Assembly (NCBI GenBank): GCA_016930915.1
Contig: JAFGFU010000023.1
Coordinates: 1 to 44,255 of the forward strand
DNA: 44,255 nt
DNA from: Campylobacterales bacterium
Lineage (GTDB): Bacteria > Campylobacterota > Campylobacteria > Campylobacterales > Sulfurospirillaceae
Direction: 5' to 3'
Positions 35,384 through 44,250 of the stretch are shown piece by piece. The notes under the pieces were generated by a model, which was not told the origin of the DNA, ran no database searches, and worked only from the letters and a program-made list of their open reading frames with translations. A program made the position numbers and the translations under genes. Every line of letters begins with the position of its first letter. Position 1 is the first letter of the stretch.

Positions 35384-36256
35384 CTAAAATTGCTCAATAA
35401 TCCGCTTAAAAAAGCTTCCAAAGCCCTTTGACGTATCCGTTTTAAGCACTTTTCGTTCCAATTTATAAACCAAATTATTGACAATACGTTTCATATCTAA
35501 AGATGCCAAGGAATTAGGGGCATCATTGGTAAAAAGCGTACGCTGTTTAATACTTTTTGAAATGAGCTTATCTTCAGGCAATTTACCAATCAAATTAAGT
35601 TTTAATCCATTACCAATATTTGCCATCGCAACTTTATTAATTTTATCAAAGATGAGTTGCGCCTCTTTCTCACTTTTGGTCATATTTAAAATCAGATGAA
35701 TATAAGACTGTGTCTTACTGGTAATTTTAATCGTTGCGTACGCATCCGTAATAGCCGCAGGATCTGGAACAGTCACCACAATCACCTCATCAGCCGCTTC
35801 TAAAAAGAGCTGAATATGCTCCCCAATTCCAGCACCCGTATCAATAATCATAAAATCAATATCATCGAGTACTTTTGTCTCTTCCAAAAATCGCTCATAC
35901 ACAAACTGTTCAGAGTATTTTAAAATTTCATCACCACTCTCCCCTGGAATGAGCAGAAGATTTTTTTTGATAGGCACGATAATATCGCTTAAGGAACACT
36001 CCCCCTTGAGTACATGTAAAATATTTTTATCAATACGAACATTTAAGATGACATCTAAATTGGCAAGCCCAATATCCGCATCAAAAAGAGCAACTTTATA
36101 GCCATTATTAGAGAGCACGTTTGCCATATTCGCACTCACAGTACTTTTACCAACACCGCCTTTACCACTGGTAATGGCAATAAATTTTGTACGACTCTGC
36201 GTCTTGTATGAGGCAGAACCGACGAGTTCTTGAAGTTTATTCGCCTGTGTTTCCAT
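35384..36256 (-). CDS. flhG: Flagellar number regulator FlhG (MinD-like ATPase)
   Basis: The 290-residue ParA/MinD ATPase works with FlhF and limits flagellar number; in Campylobacter it also influences division-site choice. It has the deviant Walker A SGKGGVGKST, switch I ALFDADIGLANLD and MIIDTGAGIG. I chose the ATG at 36256 because AGAGGT lies before it; this start overlaps flhF by 20 bases. The longer frame would begin seven codons upstream. A near-copy of the palindrome (GTACATGTAA at 36010) encodes Leu-His-Val after the switch region. Confidence 0.93.
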   Translation of the reverse strand: METQANKLQELVGSASYKTQSRTKFIAITSGKGGVGKSTVSANMANVLSNNGYKVALFDADIGLANLDVILNVRIDKNILHVLKGECSLSDIIVPIKKNLLLIPGESGDEILKYSEQFVYERFLEETKVLDDIDFMIIDTGAGIGEHIQLFLEAADEVIVVTVPDPAAITDAYATIKITSKTQSYIHLILNMTKSEKEAQLIFDKINKVAMANIGNGLKLNLIGKLPEDKLISKSIKQRTLFTNDAPNSLASLDMKRIVNNLVYKLERKVLKTDTSKGFGSFFKRIIEQF

Positions 36257-37517
36257 CTTTACCTCTTTTTTTCTCAAAGCCCTCTAAAATACACTCCACC
36301 AAAAAGTCACTAGACGCTGGGACAATATCATCAGGAACCTCTTGCCCAATAGAGAAGTAACTCACAGGTTTATCCGTATCGTAAATCAAAGAAAAAATCG
36401 TTCCAAATACTTTGGTTTCATCAAATTTCGTAAAAATAAGGGTATCAATGTTTAAAAAAGAGAAATTCTTGTAAATCTCTTTTAAATCTTCGAGTTTACA
36501 TCCTGCAGAGAGCACTAAATTGACATCAATTTGCATCTGAGAATTTTGTAAAAACTTATTGAGTTTGATTAATTTTTCTTTATCATACTGTGAACTTCCT
36601 ACTGTATCAATCAAAATAACATCACAATGACCTAACGAAGAGAGAGCACTATTAAAATCACTAGGGTCTACGACATCTTCAATGGGCAAGCGCATCATTT
36701 TTGCATACGCAAAAAGTTGTTCTACTGCACCAATTCGGTACGTATCAAGTGTAATGATGCCAACTTTTGAGCGCTTTTCTTGAATATAAGAGTAACGAGC
36801 AGCGAGTTTGGCAATCGTGGTTGTTTTTCCCACGCCCGTAGGTCCTACAAACATCATCACCCGTTTACTCCCTTTGGCTAGTTCGACTTCCACACGTACA
36901 GGAATGAGCTTGCGAAGCAATACCTGAAAATAGCGTTTAATGGTCTCTGAGCTATTTTTCATGCGTACAGGCATATGCTCTAGGGTTAAATTCATAATGT
37001 TCTCTAAATGATCCTCCCCCATACCACTGGTTTTTGCCAATTTATAAATTTCTGAAAATTCAGAGGGAATGGCTAAATGGTTGCGATGGGGTGCTTTTTC
37101 TTCCCAAAACATCTCTTGAATCAGTTTGATTTTATCGGCAAGTTTATTGATTTCATTTTTAATGTCACCCAAATCTTCATTAGGAACTATTTTTTCAGCA
37201 ACTTTTGTGCTCCCTGAAAAACTTGCGTCGCTAGTTGCTTGCGCAATTTGAGAAATTTGTTTTGCTGCCTCAGAGAGGCTAAAGAGAACATCTTCACCAC
37301 TTTTATTGTATTTGGGTTCTGCTTTTGGTTCAATTCTAGGTGCACCTTGCATCGGAGCATCTTCAATCGCCACTACCACCTCATAAAGTGCGGAAGAGCT
37401 AATGGTTTTTTTGCGAATCTGTTTGGTGCTAATCACCAGCGCATTTTCTCCGCACTCTTGTTGTGCTCTTTTTAGCGCTTCTGCTGGCGTTTCACCACTA
37501 AACGTATGAAATTTCAC
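36237..37517 (-). CDS. flhF: Flagellar GTPase FlhF
   Basis: This SRP-type GTPase sets polar flagellum placement and, in Campylobacter, supports RpoN-dependent gene expression. The 426-residue protein has a variable N-terminal B domain (MKFHTFSGETPAEALKRAQQECGENALVIS). The NG domain has GPTGVGKTTTIAKLAARY (G1), DTYRIGAVEQL, DTVGSSQYD (G3) and TKFDE (G4). The start is a GTG; its AAAGGA site spans the folK stop codon. It is the first of the flagellar genes after folK. Confidence 0.95.
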   Translation of the reverse strand: MKFHTFSGETPAEALKRAQQECGENALVISTKQIRKKTISSSALYEVVVAIEDAPMQGAPRIEPKAEPKYNKSGEDVLFSLSEAAKQISQIAQATSDASFSGSTKVAEKIVPNEDLGDIKNEINKLADKIKLIQEMFWEEKAPHRNHLAIPSEFSEIYKLAKTSGMGEDHLENIMNLTLEHMPVRMKNSSETIKRYFQVLLRKLIPVRVEVELAKGSKRVMMFVGPTGVGKTTTIAKLAARYSYIQEKRSKVGIITLDTYRIGAVEQLFAYAKMMRLPIEDVVDPSDFNSALSSLGHCDVILIDTVGSSQYDKEKLIKLNKFLQNSQMQIDVNLVLSAGCKLEDLKEIYKNFSFLNIDTLIFTKFDETKVFGTIFSLIYDTDKPVSYFSIGQEVPDDIVPASSDFLVECILEGFEKKRGKDGNTGE

Positions 37518-37521
37518 CCTT

Positions 37522-37989
37522 CTATCCTTTAAAACGTTTTAACGCCAAAAGCGGTACACCTACAGATAAACGCTCCTGCCATTGTGGATGGGGAATCGTT
37601 ACATGTTTTTGGTGACGCCTCTCATGATTGAAAAATATTATATCTAAATCAAGGGTTCTTGGACCATTTTTAAAAAGCCGCACCCGTCTAAAGCGCTTCT
37701 CTACATATAAAAGCATCTTCAATAACGCATTTACATGTAAAGAAGTTTCAATGACCATCACCGCATTGTAAAAATCATTTTGATGCACATAGCCAAAAGG
37801 TGGATTTTTAAAAAGAGGAGAACTCTCCTGCACATGTAAACGGGGGTCATCTTGAAGCAAACGATAGAGTGCCACAAAACGCTTTTTGACATCGCCCTCA
37901 TTACCACCCACGCCTATAAGTGCACGGTAACGATAAGGGCGAGAACTCTCTTGAAAGTTAGGGAAAAAACGAATTTTCTCTAATTTCAC
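37522..37989 (-). CDS. folK: Dihydropterin pyrophosphokinase
   Basis: It transfers pyrophosphate from ATP to 6-hydroxymethyl-dihydropterin in folate synthesis. The 155-residue protein has the HPPK landmarks GVGGNEGDVKKRF, SPLFKNPPFGYVHQNDFYNAVM and the signature GPRTLDLDIIFF. The GTG start overlaps the pepQ stop (GTGA). A TTACATGTAA copy (37731) encodes Leu-His-Val-Asn in the segment before the metal-binding signature. Confidence 0.95.
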   Translation of the reverse strand: MKLEKIRFFPNFQESSRPYRYRALIGVGGNEGDVKKRFVALYRLLQDDPRLHVQESSPLFKNPPFGYVHQNDFYNAVMVIETSLHVNALLKMLLYVEKRFRRVRLFKNGPRTLDLDIIFFNHERRHQKHVTIPHPQWQERLSVGVPLLALKRFKG

Positions 37990-39017
37990 CCTAAAATCTC
38001 CGCTCCATCATGTCGCACCACAATCGTATCTTCAATGCGCACCCCAAATTGATGCGGCAGATAAATACCTGGTTCTATGGTAAAGACCATATTTTCCTCA
38101 ATGATGGCGCGTGAGCGTGCGCTAATCACGGGTAATTCATGAATATCAAGCCCCACACCATGCCCTGTGGAGTGCACAAAATAACTTCCAAATCCCGCTT
38201 TTTCAATCACCTCACGTGCGGCTTTGTCAATCTCACTGGCTTTCACACCTACTTTTACCGCTTTGATGGCAGCTTCTTGCGCCCTTAAAACCGTATCGTA
38301 GACCTTTTGTCTTAGTGTATCGCTAAAGTGCTGCTCTTTTTCAAACGAAAGAGTGCCATCAAAAAAAGCGGTACGGGTTCTATCGGAACAGTAACGCTCA
38401 TATTTCACCCCTGCGTCCATGAGCACCAAACTTCCCTTGCGAAGCGTGGTATCCGTGGGCAATGCGTGGGGTTTAGCGGCATTTTCATCAAACGCTACTA
38501 TGGGTTCAAAACTCAGCCCTAAACTGCCTTGGCGTTTTAAAAGCATCTCCGCCTCAAAAAAAGCTCTCTTCTCATCCACACCCTCACCCAAAGCGGACAG
38601 ATGCTTCGCAAAAGCATCAAACGCCTCTTTGCCAAACTCTGCTGCTCTTTGGAGCTTTCTTAATTCAGCTTCGGTTTTAATGATGCGTTTTTCTTGTGAG
38701 AAATTGGGTCTTTTTTGAAACGTGATGGAGAGTTTTTCACTCAACTTTGCAAAACGCTCTACATTCCACTCCACAGGGTTATAGGCGAGGGTTTGAATCT
38801 TACTTTTGCGCATGAGTAACCGAGCCGTTTTAAGCAAGTCACCTCTATCCCCTTCTAAAACTTCCGCATTGGAAATGAGACTTGAAGCTTCTGTCGTATA
38901 GCGTCCATCGGTGATAAAAAACGCTTCACTGCCGAGTTTTAAAAACAGAGCGTTATCGCACGAGAAACCGCACTCATAAAAGAGTGCGTTCTCATCCATC
39001 AGAATGTAGTTATTCAC
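37986..39017 (-). CDS. pepQ: M24-family Xaa-Pro aminopeptidase/dipeptidase
   Basis: This metalloenzyme cleaves peptide bonds next to proline. The C-terminal pita-bread domain holds the metal ligands in LMDAGVKYERYCSDRTRT (two Asp), STGHGVGLDIHE (His), TIEPGIYLP (Glu) and VRIEDTI (Glu). The N-terminal creatinase-like domain begins NYILMDENALFYECGFSCDN. The open frame extends upstream into aroQ; I place the start at the GTG at 39017, one base after the aroQ stop, giving 343 residues, although no clear ribosome site is visible. Coupling to aroQ is likely. Confidence 0.88.
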   Translation of the reverse strand: MNNYILMDENALFYECGFSCDNALFLKLGSEAFFITDGRYTTEASSLISNAEVLEGDRGDLLKTARLLMRKSKIQTLAYNPVEWNVERFAKLSEKLSITFQKRPNFSQEKRIIKTEAELRKLQRAAEFGKEAFDAFAKHLSALGEGVDEKRAFFEAEMLLKRQGSLGLSFEPIVAFDENAAKPHALPTDTTLRKGSLVLMDAGVKYERYCSDRTRTAFFDGTLSFEKEQHFSDTLRQKVYDTVLRAQEAAIKAVKVGVKASEIDKAAREVIEKAGFGSYFVHSTGHGVGLDIHELPVISARSRAIIEENMVFTIEPGIYLPHQFGVRIEDTIVVRHDGAEILG

Positions 39018-39018
39018 G

Positions 39019-39504
39019 TTAGGCTTGTGCTGCTTGTTGGTGTGCCACTTGCGCTTTTTTAAGGGCATCAAGTTCACCCAACATTTGCATCATAGAAATC
39101 ATCGCAAGGTGGTAACCAAAAGGACCAAAACCACTGATTTGACCTGTACATACTGGGGCTGTCATGCTTTTTTGACGAAACTCTTCACGTCGATAAATGT
39201 TGCTAATGTGTACCTCAATCGCAGGCAAAGAAACCGCACTAATCGCATCACGAATCGCAATTGAGCTATGTGTGTACGCCGCTGGATTGATGATAATACC
39301 ATCCGCATCGCCTAAGCACTCTTGAATTTTATCGACAATCTCACCCTCTAGGTTTGATTGAAAAAACTCAATTTCAAAATTGTTTTGCTTTGCAACCGCT
39401 TCCATTTGAGAATGTATTTCCTCTAGTTTCATCGCACCGTAAACATTTTGCTCACGGTGTCCGAGCATGTTAAGATTGGGACCTTGAATCACGACTATTT
39501 TCAT
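39019..39504 (-). CDS. aroQ: Type II 3-dehydroquinate dehydratase
   Basis: This is the third step of the shikimate pathway. The 161-residue protein carries the type II landmarks [12 protein letters not shown] (catalytic Tyr in NVYG follows), [29 protein letters not shown] and VEVHISN-like [21 protein letters not shown] box lies 31 bases before the ATG. It begins the aroQ-pepQ-folK-flhF... transcription unit. Confidence 0.97.
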   Translation of the reverse strand: MKIVVIQGPNLNMLGHREQNVYGAMKLEEIHSQMEAVAKQNNFEIEFFQSNLEGEIVDKIQECLGDADGIIINPAAYTHSSIAIRDAISAVSLPAIEVHISNIYRREEFRQKSMTAPVCTGQISGFGPFGYHLAMISMMQMLGELDALKKAQVAHQQAAQA

Positions 39505-39534
39505 GAATAACCTTTGATTTAAAATTTATTCTTA

Positions 39535-39540
39535 ATTATA
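39535..39540 (-). promoter_or_regulatory. -10 box of the aroQ-led operon
   Basis: A perfect TATAAT on the minus strand (context GTTATAATTAAG), 31 bases before aroQ. The other strand of this divergent gap has TACAAT at 39559-39564, a possible -10 for the deaminase gene, though its leader would be long. Confidence 0.65.
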
Positions 39541-39622
39541 ACGAGGCTTACATTAGGATACAATTACGCCACTTTGTCGTCTAAAAAACGGCATTTTATG
39601 ATTCATTCTCTAAAGGAAAAAT

Positions 39623-40849
39623 GTGACACTAATAACCGCCGATTTTGTTCTTACATGTAATGAACATTTCGAAATCATAGAAGAGGGTGCGGTGCTGTTT
39701 GATGCACAGATTTTAGAGGTAGGAAAAGCCTCCCTCCTCAAAGAAAAACACCCCACCGTAACGCTACTAGAAACCCCAAAAAACAGTGTTCTTTTACCAG
39801 GACTTATTAACAGCCACGTGCATTTAGAATTTAGTGCGAACCAGAGTATCTTACACTATGGCGATTTTATCCCATGGCTTCAATCGGTCATCGCCCACAG
39901 GGATGAGCTGAGCGCCCTTGCGACCACAGAGCTGATTACATGTAAACTCACTGAAATGCTTAAAAGCGGTACCACAACTCTTGGTGCCATTAGCAGTTTT
40001 GGCGCTGATTTGGAAGCGTGTGTCAACGCCCCGCAACGGGTGGTTTATTTTAATGAAGTGCTAGGCTCAGTCCCTAGTGCCGTCGATGTGATGTACAACG
40101 ATTTTAGAGGACGATTGGAAGCGAGCAAGGAGTTTACATGTAAAGACTTTATCCCTGCTATTTCGATACATTCACCCTACTCTACCCATCCGATTTTGGC
40201 AAAGAAAGCTCTCAAATTAGCCGAAGATGAGGGATGTGTGGTTTCCACACATTTTATGGAGTCTCAGGCGGAGCGGGCATGGATAGATGAGGGAAGTGGG
40301 GATTTTCAAACCTTTTTTAGCGCCTTTAACCCTCACGCCAAACCAATGTGCACAAGCATGGAATATCTTGCTCTTTTTGAAAACAATGCCACCCTTTTTA
40401 CCCACGGTGTTCAAGCGAGTAAAGAGGAGCTAAACGCCATCTCTAAACAAAACGCAACCCTGACCCATTGCCCTGTTTCCAATCGACTCTTAGGTATAGG
40501 AAAACTGGATGTGGAGCGTGTCGAAAATGAAAAGATTAACCTGACACTTGGAACCGATGGGCTGAGTTCCAACATTTCCCTAAGCCTCTGGGATGAGATG
40601 CGAAGTGCGTTGATGATGCACACCAGTATGGAGCTTAATGCCTTAGCAAGAACCCTGCTTCAAAGCGTTACATGTAACGCCGCACATGCGTTAAAACTTC
40701 CCTGCGGTGCTTTAAAAGAGGGCTTAGCTTCGGATATGATTGTCGTAACCCTCCCCCAATCATGTGAGCTTTCCACCCTGCCTCTACATCTTATTTTACA
40801 TACACAAAACACCCATTTAACCTTTATTGACGGAGAAAAACAATGTTAG
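39623..40849 (+). CDS. mqnX: Aminodeoxyfutalosine deaminase-type amidohydrolase
   Basis: This metal-dependent deaminase of the TrzN/MtaD/SsnA group has 408 residues. It has NSHVHLEF (H65, H67), THFMES (His), HGVQAS and GTDGLSSN (Asp). Campylobacter and Helicobacter lack classical menaquinone synthesis and use the futalosine route; the orthologue at this locus deaminates 6-amino-6-deoxyfutalosine (established for close relatives; orthology here is by position). The start is a GTG with AAAGGA upstream. Four TTACATGTAA copies (39651, 39936, 40134, 40668) all fall in the Thr-Cys frame. It overlaps sppA by seven bases. Confidence 0.85.
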   Translation: MTLITADFVLTCNEHFEIIEEGAVLFDAQILEVGKASLLKEKHPTVTLLETPKNSVLLPGLINSHVHLEFSANQSILHYGDFIPWLQSVIAHRDELSALATTELITCKLTEMLKSGTTTLGAISSFGADLEACVNAPQRVVYFNEVLGSVPSAVDVMYNDFRGRLEASKEFTCKDFIPAISIHSPYSTHPILAKKALKLAEDEGCVVSTHFMESQAERAWIDEGSGDFQTFFSAFNPHAKPMCTSMEYLALFENNATLFTHGVQASKEELNAISKQNATLTHCPVSNRLLGIGKLDVERVENEKINLTLGTDGLSSNISLSLWDEMRSALMMHTSMELNALARTLLQSVTCNAAHALKLPCGALKEGLASDMIVVTLPQSCELSTLPLHLILHTQNTHLTFIDGEKQC

Positions 40850-41703
40850 ACCTACTCAAAAAACCTTTTATCTGGATAGGTGCCATTTTAGGCTACATCC
40901 AAAACCATTTTAAAGCGATGCTTTTTTTACTGCTTTTAGTACTGATTTTTGGTTCACAAGACGAGCTTAAAACGCCCAATCTTGCCATCGTGAAACTTGA
41001 GGGAGAAATCTTAAATATTGAAGAGATTTTAGAAAACATCGACAAAGCACAAAACGATGAAAATATCAAAGGAGTGCTTTTACATGTAGACTCCCCAGGG
41101 GGTGCGCTGGCTCCTTCCATTGAACTCTCCATGGCAGTCAAACGCCTTGCAGAGAAAAAACCTGTCGTGGCATACGCAGGTGGCAGTATGACCAGTGGGA
41201 GTTACTATGCTTCGATTTGGTCGAACTATATCATCGCCAATCCCGGAGCGTTCATTGGCTCGATTGGCGTTTTGTTTCAAGCACCCAATGTGGCAGAATT
41301 GGCAAAAAAACTAGGCATCTCTGAGCAGGTGTTAAGTGCAGGTGAATATAAACAAATGGGCACTTTTACTCGTGAATGGACACCCAAAGAGCGAGGGGCA
41401 CTCAAAAATTTAATTGACGATGCCTATGATTTGTTTGTCAAAGATGTTGCAACAGCACGAGGACTGAACCTTGCCAAACCCGATGAGTTTGCCAACGCAC
41501 AAGTTTTTATCGCCAGTAAAGCACTCAATGTGCATCTCATCGATGAAATTGGCTCTTTAGCAAGTGCCAAAACGAAAGTCGAAGAGCTTGCCAATGTCAC
41601 CCATCCTGTATGGCAAAAACCAGATGCAATGGATAAATGGATGAAAAAATTAGAGAGCAGTGCGAAACTTCCTCTTTTAAACACCATGGGTTACTTAAAA
41701 TAA
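40843..41703 (+). CDS. sppA: Signal peptide peptidase SppA
   Basis: This membrane-anchored serine protease of 286 residues degrades released signal peptides. One N-terminal membrane helix (about 23-37) is followed by VDSPGGALAPS, the nucleophile region AGGSMTSGSYY (S118 by family alignment) and the catalytic lysine in SAGEYKQMG (K170). It is the single-domain short form. A TTACATGTAG near-copy (41080) encodes Leu-His-Val just before DSPGG. It overlaps the genes on both sides, indicating an mqnX-sppA-yitT operon. Confidence 0.95.
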   Translation: MLDLLKKPFIWIGAILGYIQNHFKAMLFLLLLVLIFGSQDELKTPNLAIVKLEGEILNIEEILENIDKAQNDENIKGVLLHVDSPGGALAPSIELSMAVKRLAEKKPVVAYAGGSMTSGSYYASIWSNYIIANPGAFIGSIGVLFQAPNVAELAKKLGISEQVLSAGEYKQMGTFTREWTPKERGALKNLIDDAYDLFVKDVATARGLNLAKPDEFANAQVFIASKALNVHLIDEIGSLASAKTKVEELANVTHPVWQKPDAMDKWMKKLESSAKLPLLNTMGYLK

Positions 41704-42554
41704 TGAAAAAACCCTCCGCCTCCCTTGCCCTTTTGCAATACGTTTATGTGTTACTAGGAACAATGTCCATGGCGTTTGCCGTTGTCTGCTTCCTCTCCCC
41801 GAACAATATGGTCACGGGAGGAGGCATTGGCATTGCGCTCATTTTGCACTACATCATTGACTCGCTCACCCTTGGAACGCTTATCATTGGCGTGAGCATC
41901 CCTTTTGTGATTTTAGGCTTTGTCTATTTTGGAAAGCAGTACACCTTCAAAACCCTCCTTGCCATGCTTGGAACCTCGTTTTTTACGGACTTCTTTCGTG
42001 AATTTTTACATCTTGCTCCCATTACCGATGACATTCTTTTAGCCGCCATTTTTGGGGGTATGTTTATAGGACTGGGCGTGGGATTAGTCATCAAAGGGCG
42101 CTCCTCCACAGGAAGCACTTCTGTGGTGGGTGAAATCGTGGCAATGAAGAGTAAATTTAAAGCTTCCGAAGTGCTTTTTGCGATTGATATCAGCATTATG
42201 TTTGCGTTTATTCTCACGCACGGTGACATCAAAAAAGCGCTTTACAGTATGTTAGGTGTCTATGTGACCGCGAAGATGATTGATGTGATTTTAATAGGTC
42301 GTCCGCCTCGCAAAGTAGTGCAAATCGTCTCCAACAATGTTGAAACTTTGACCGAGCAGATTAGAGAGCGCATCGAAGAGCATGGAACAATTTTTACAGG
42401 GGTAGGACTGCATCACCAAAAGCAAGTGAAAACGGTGATTTTGGTGACCGTAGAGAGTGCAAAAATCCAACTGCTAAAAGACATCATCCGAGAGTATGAC
42501 CCTGAAGCGTTTTTGATTATCTCCGAAGCCTCGGAGTTTTTGGGAAGAGACTAA
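41703..42554 (+). CDS. YitT-family membrane protein
   Basis: The 283-residue protein has five or six membrane helices in the first 180 residues (GTMSMAFAVVCFLSPNNMVTGGGIGIALIL is the family opening). A C-terminal DUF2179 domain follows (TLTEQIRERIEEHGTIFTGVGLH...). The role is unknown; transport of a small solute has been suggested for the family. I use the ATG at 41703, which overlaps the sppA stop by one base (TAATG). The longer frame from 41637 lies inside sppA. Confidence 0.92.
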   Translation: MKKPSASLALLQYVYVLLGTMSMAFAVVCFLSPNNMVTGGGIGIALILHYIIDSLTLGTLIIGVSIPFVILGFVYFGKQYTFKTLLAMLGTSFFTDFFREFLHLAPITDDILLAAIFGGMFIGLGVGLVIKGRSSTGSTSVVGEIVAMKSKFKASEVLFAIDISIMFAFILTHGDIKKALYSMLGVYVTAKMIDVILIGRPPRKVVQIVSNNVETLTEQIRERIEEHGTIFTGVGLHHQKQVKTVILVTVESAKIQLLKDIIREYDPEAFLIISEASEFLGRD

Positions 42555-42681
42555 AATTCTCTTCATTTTAAGTGTTTTGCATGGTTTCTTAGATGGCGTA
42601 ATACGAGTATGGTATGTTTTATTTTTTGGCTATTTCATATACAATGTGTGTTTAATAAATAGTTATACATAAGGAGCAACA

Positions 42682-43620
42682 TTGAGATTACACTTTTTAA
42701 ATGTAAAAAATGGAGATTGTTCAATTATAGAACATTCAACAGGTAATACAACAGTAATAGATATATCAAATGGGAAAGAAGAAGGCTTTGAGATTTCATT
42801 AGAATCAGCTTCACAAGGAAATTATCATCAAAAGAATAATCCAGAAAACCCTATTTCTTATTTGAAAAATTTAAACAAAAAATCTATTATGAGATTCATA
42901 TTAACTCACCCAGATATGGATCATATGGATGGACTAAAAGCATTATTTAAAAATTTTAGTGTTGCTAATTTTTGGAATACTGAAAATAATAAAACAATTA
43001 CAACATTTGAATCTTTTGGTTTTAATAAAGAAGATTGGCAGTTTTATCAGACATTGAAAAAATCAACAGAAAATCCAAAGACATTGCATTTAACAGATGA
43101 AAATAAGCACGGAGAAGATGATGGACTTTATATTTTAGCACCAACAAAAAACATTATAGAACAAGCTAATAGAACTGGTAATTATAATGAATTGTCTTAT
43201 GTAATTTTATGGATAACAAATAATTTCAAAATAATGATTAGTGGTGATTCAGAAAATTTAGCATGGCAACATATTATAGAAAACTATTCAGGATTTGTTT
43301 CTGATATTGATGTATTACTAGCTCCACATCATGGTAGAAATAGTAATAGAGATTTCAGTTTTTTAGATATATTAAAACCAAAATATACATTGCTCGGTAA
43401 TGCAAAAAGTGAACATTTAGAATATAGTAAATATAAAAAATATGGGAAAACTATAACGAATAATCAAGGTGGAAATATTATTTTAGAAGTTGATAAAGAT
43501 GGATTAAATATTTTAATAGAGAACTATAATTTCGCCAAGGATAATCATAATATGAACGGATTATATGAGAAAAAAATTGCAAATAAGACATATTATTATA
43601 TGGATATAATAAGTGGGTAA
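42682..43620 (+). CDS. ComEC-like metallo-beta-lactamase-fold hydrolase
   Basis: The 312-residue soluble protein has no signal peptide. It begins MRLHFLNVKNGDCSIIEHSTGN, the ComEC/Rec2-type MBL opening. The metal site reads THPDMDH (H76, D78, D80, H81), with an Asp in the second position as is common in this subgroup. GDS follows at 188-190 and PHHGRNS with H216/H217. Relatives include phosphodiesterases and nucleases. The start is a TTG with AAGGAG seven bases upstream. The gene is strikingly AT-rich, has no TTACATGTAA copies and overlaps the following membrane-protein gene by eight bases. These features fit a horizontally acquired two-gene unit, perhaps defensive (inference). Confidence 0.85.
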   Translation: MRLHFLNVKNGDCSIIEHSTGNTTVIDISNGKEEGFEISLESASQGNYHQKNNPENPISYLKNLNKKSIMRFILTHPDMDHMDGLKALFKNFSVANFWNTENNKTITTFESFGFNKEDWQFYQTLKKSTENPKTLHLTDENKHGEDDGLYILAPTKNIIEQANRTGNYNELSYVILWITNNFKIMISGDSENLAWQHIIENYSGFVSDIDVLLAPHHGRNSNRDFSFLDILKPKYTLLGNAKSEHLEYSKYKKYGKTITNNQGGNIILEVDKDGLNILIENYNFAKDNHNMNGLYEKKIANKTYYYMDIISG

Positions 43621-44203
43621 AATTTATATAAAAATCATTAACCTAGTTAAATATAACTATGAATTTACTGCAAGGTATTTACCTGCATTAATATTTACGA
43701 TTATTTTAGAAACTTCAATATTGTATTTTAATAAAATAAATTTTGATTTAGGAATATTTGATTTAGCCAAAATTCCATTATTTATTATGTTTTCTCTTCT
43801 TATTTCGGTTATACCTAAAATAATTGCAACAAATATATCAGGATTCATGCAAACATTATACTGGGATAAATTTGGAAATTCAATCATTACTTTTTTACAA
43901 AAAACAAATAATATAAGCTATAAAGAATTATTGAATAAATTTAAAACAACTGATGAGCTGATTGTAAATTTATTAAAAGAAACTAGAAATGATAAAAAGT
44001 TATTATCTAAAAATATTTTTTATGGATTTTTTAGAAATTTTACTTTTTTAGTTTTAATATTTTTAATTATCAATTTAATATATTTTCAATATTTTACTAT
44101 TGAAAATATGATTTTAATGATTTTTTGTATTATTATGCTTTATATATCAAACCAAAGATATATAGAGCAAATTTGTAAAAGTTATATAGAAAAAATTGTA
44201 TAA
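43613..44203 (+). CDS. Four-helix membrane protein, partner of the MBL hydrolase
   Basis: The 196-residue protein has two pairs of predicted membrane helices (about 22-40, 52-73, 142-160, 163-179). A hydrophilic, lysine-rich central domain (80-135) probably lies in the cytoplasm, and the tail is short and charged. I recognise no family. The GTG start overlaps the end of the MBL gene by eight bases, so the two products are made together. It is even more AT-rich than the MBL gene. The architecture would suit a membrane effector or receptor controlled by the MBL enzyme, but there is no direct evidence for this. Confidence 0.8.
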   Translation: MGKIYIKIINLVKYNYEFTARYLPALIFTIILETSILYFNKINFDLGIFDLAKIPLFIMFSLLISVIPKIIATNISGFMQTLYWDKFGNSIITFLQKTNNISYKELLNKFKTTDELIVNLLKETRNDKKLLSKNIFYGFFRNFTFLVLIFLIINLIYFQYFTIENMILMIFCIIMLYISNQRYIEQICKSYIEKIV

Positions 44204-44213
44204 CAAATCAGTG

Positions 44214-44250
44214 GAGCCAATAAATTACCCTGCGGGCAATTTATTGGCTC
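44214..44250 (+). terminator. Strong terminator closing the MBL/membrane-protein cassette
   Basis: A 13-bp perfect stem (GAGCCAATAAATT / AATTTATTGGCTC) is capped by CCC-TGC-GGG after one mismatched pair and followed by ATTTT. It lies ten bases after the membrane-protein stop. The symmetry would let it act in both directions. Confidence 0.85.

Noticed and set aside
37986-39077. Longer start of pepQ at 39077
   Set aside because: The added N-terminus lies wholly inside aroQ and is low-complexity basic sequence not expected in this enzyme.
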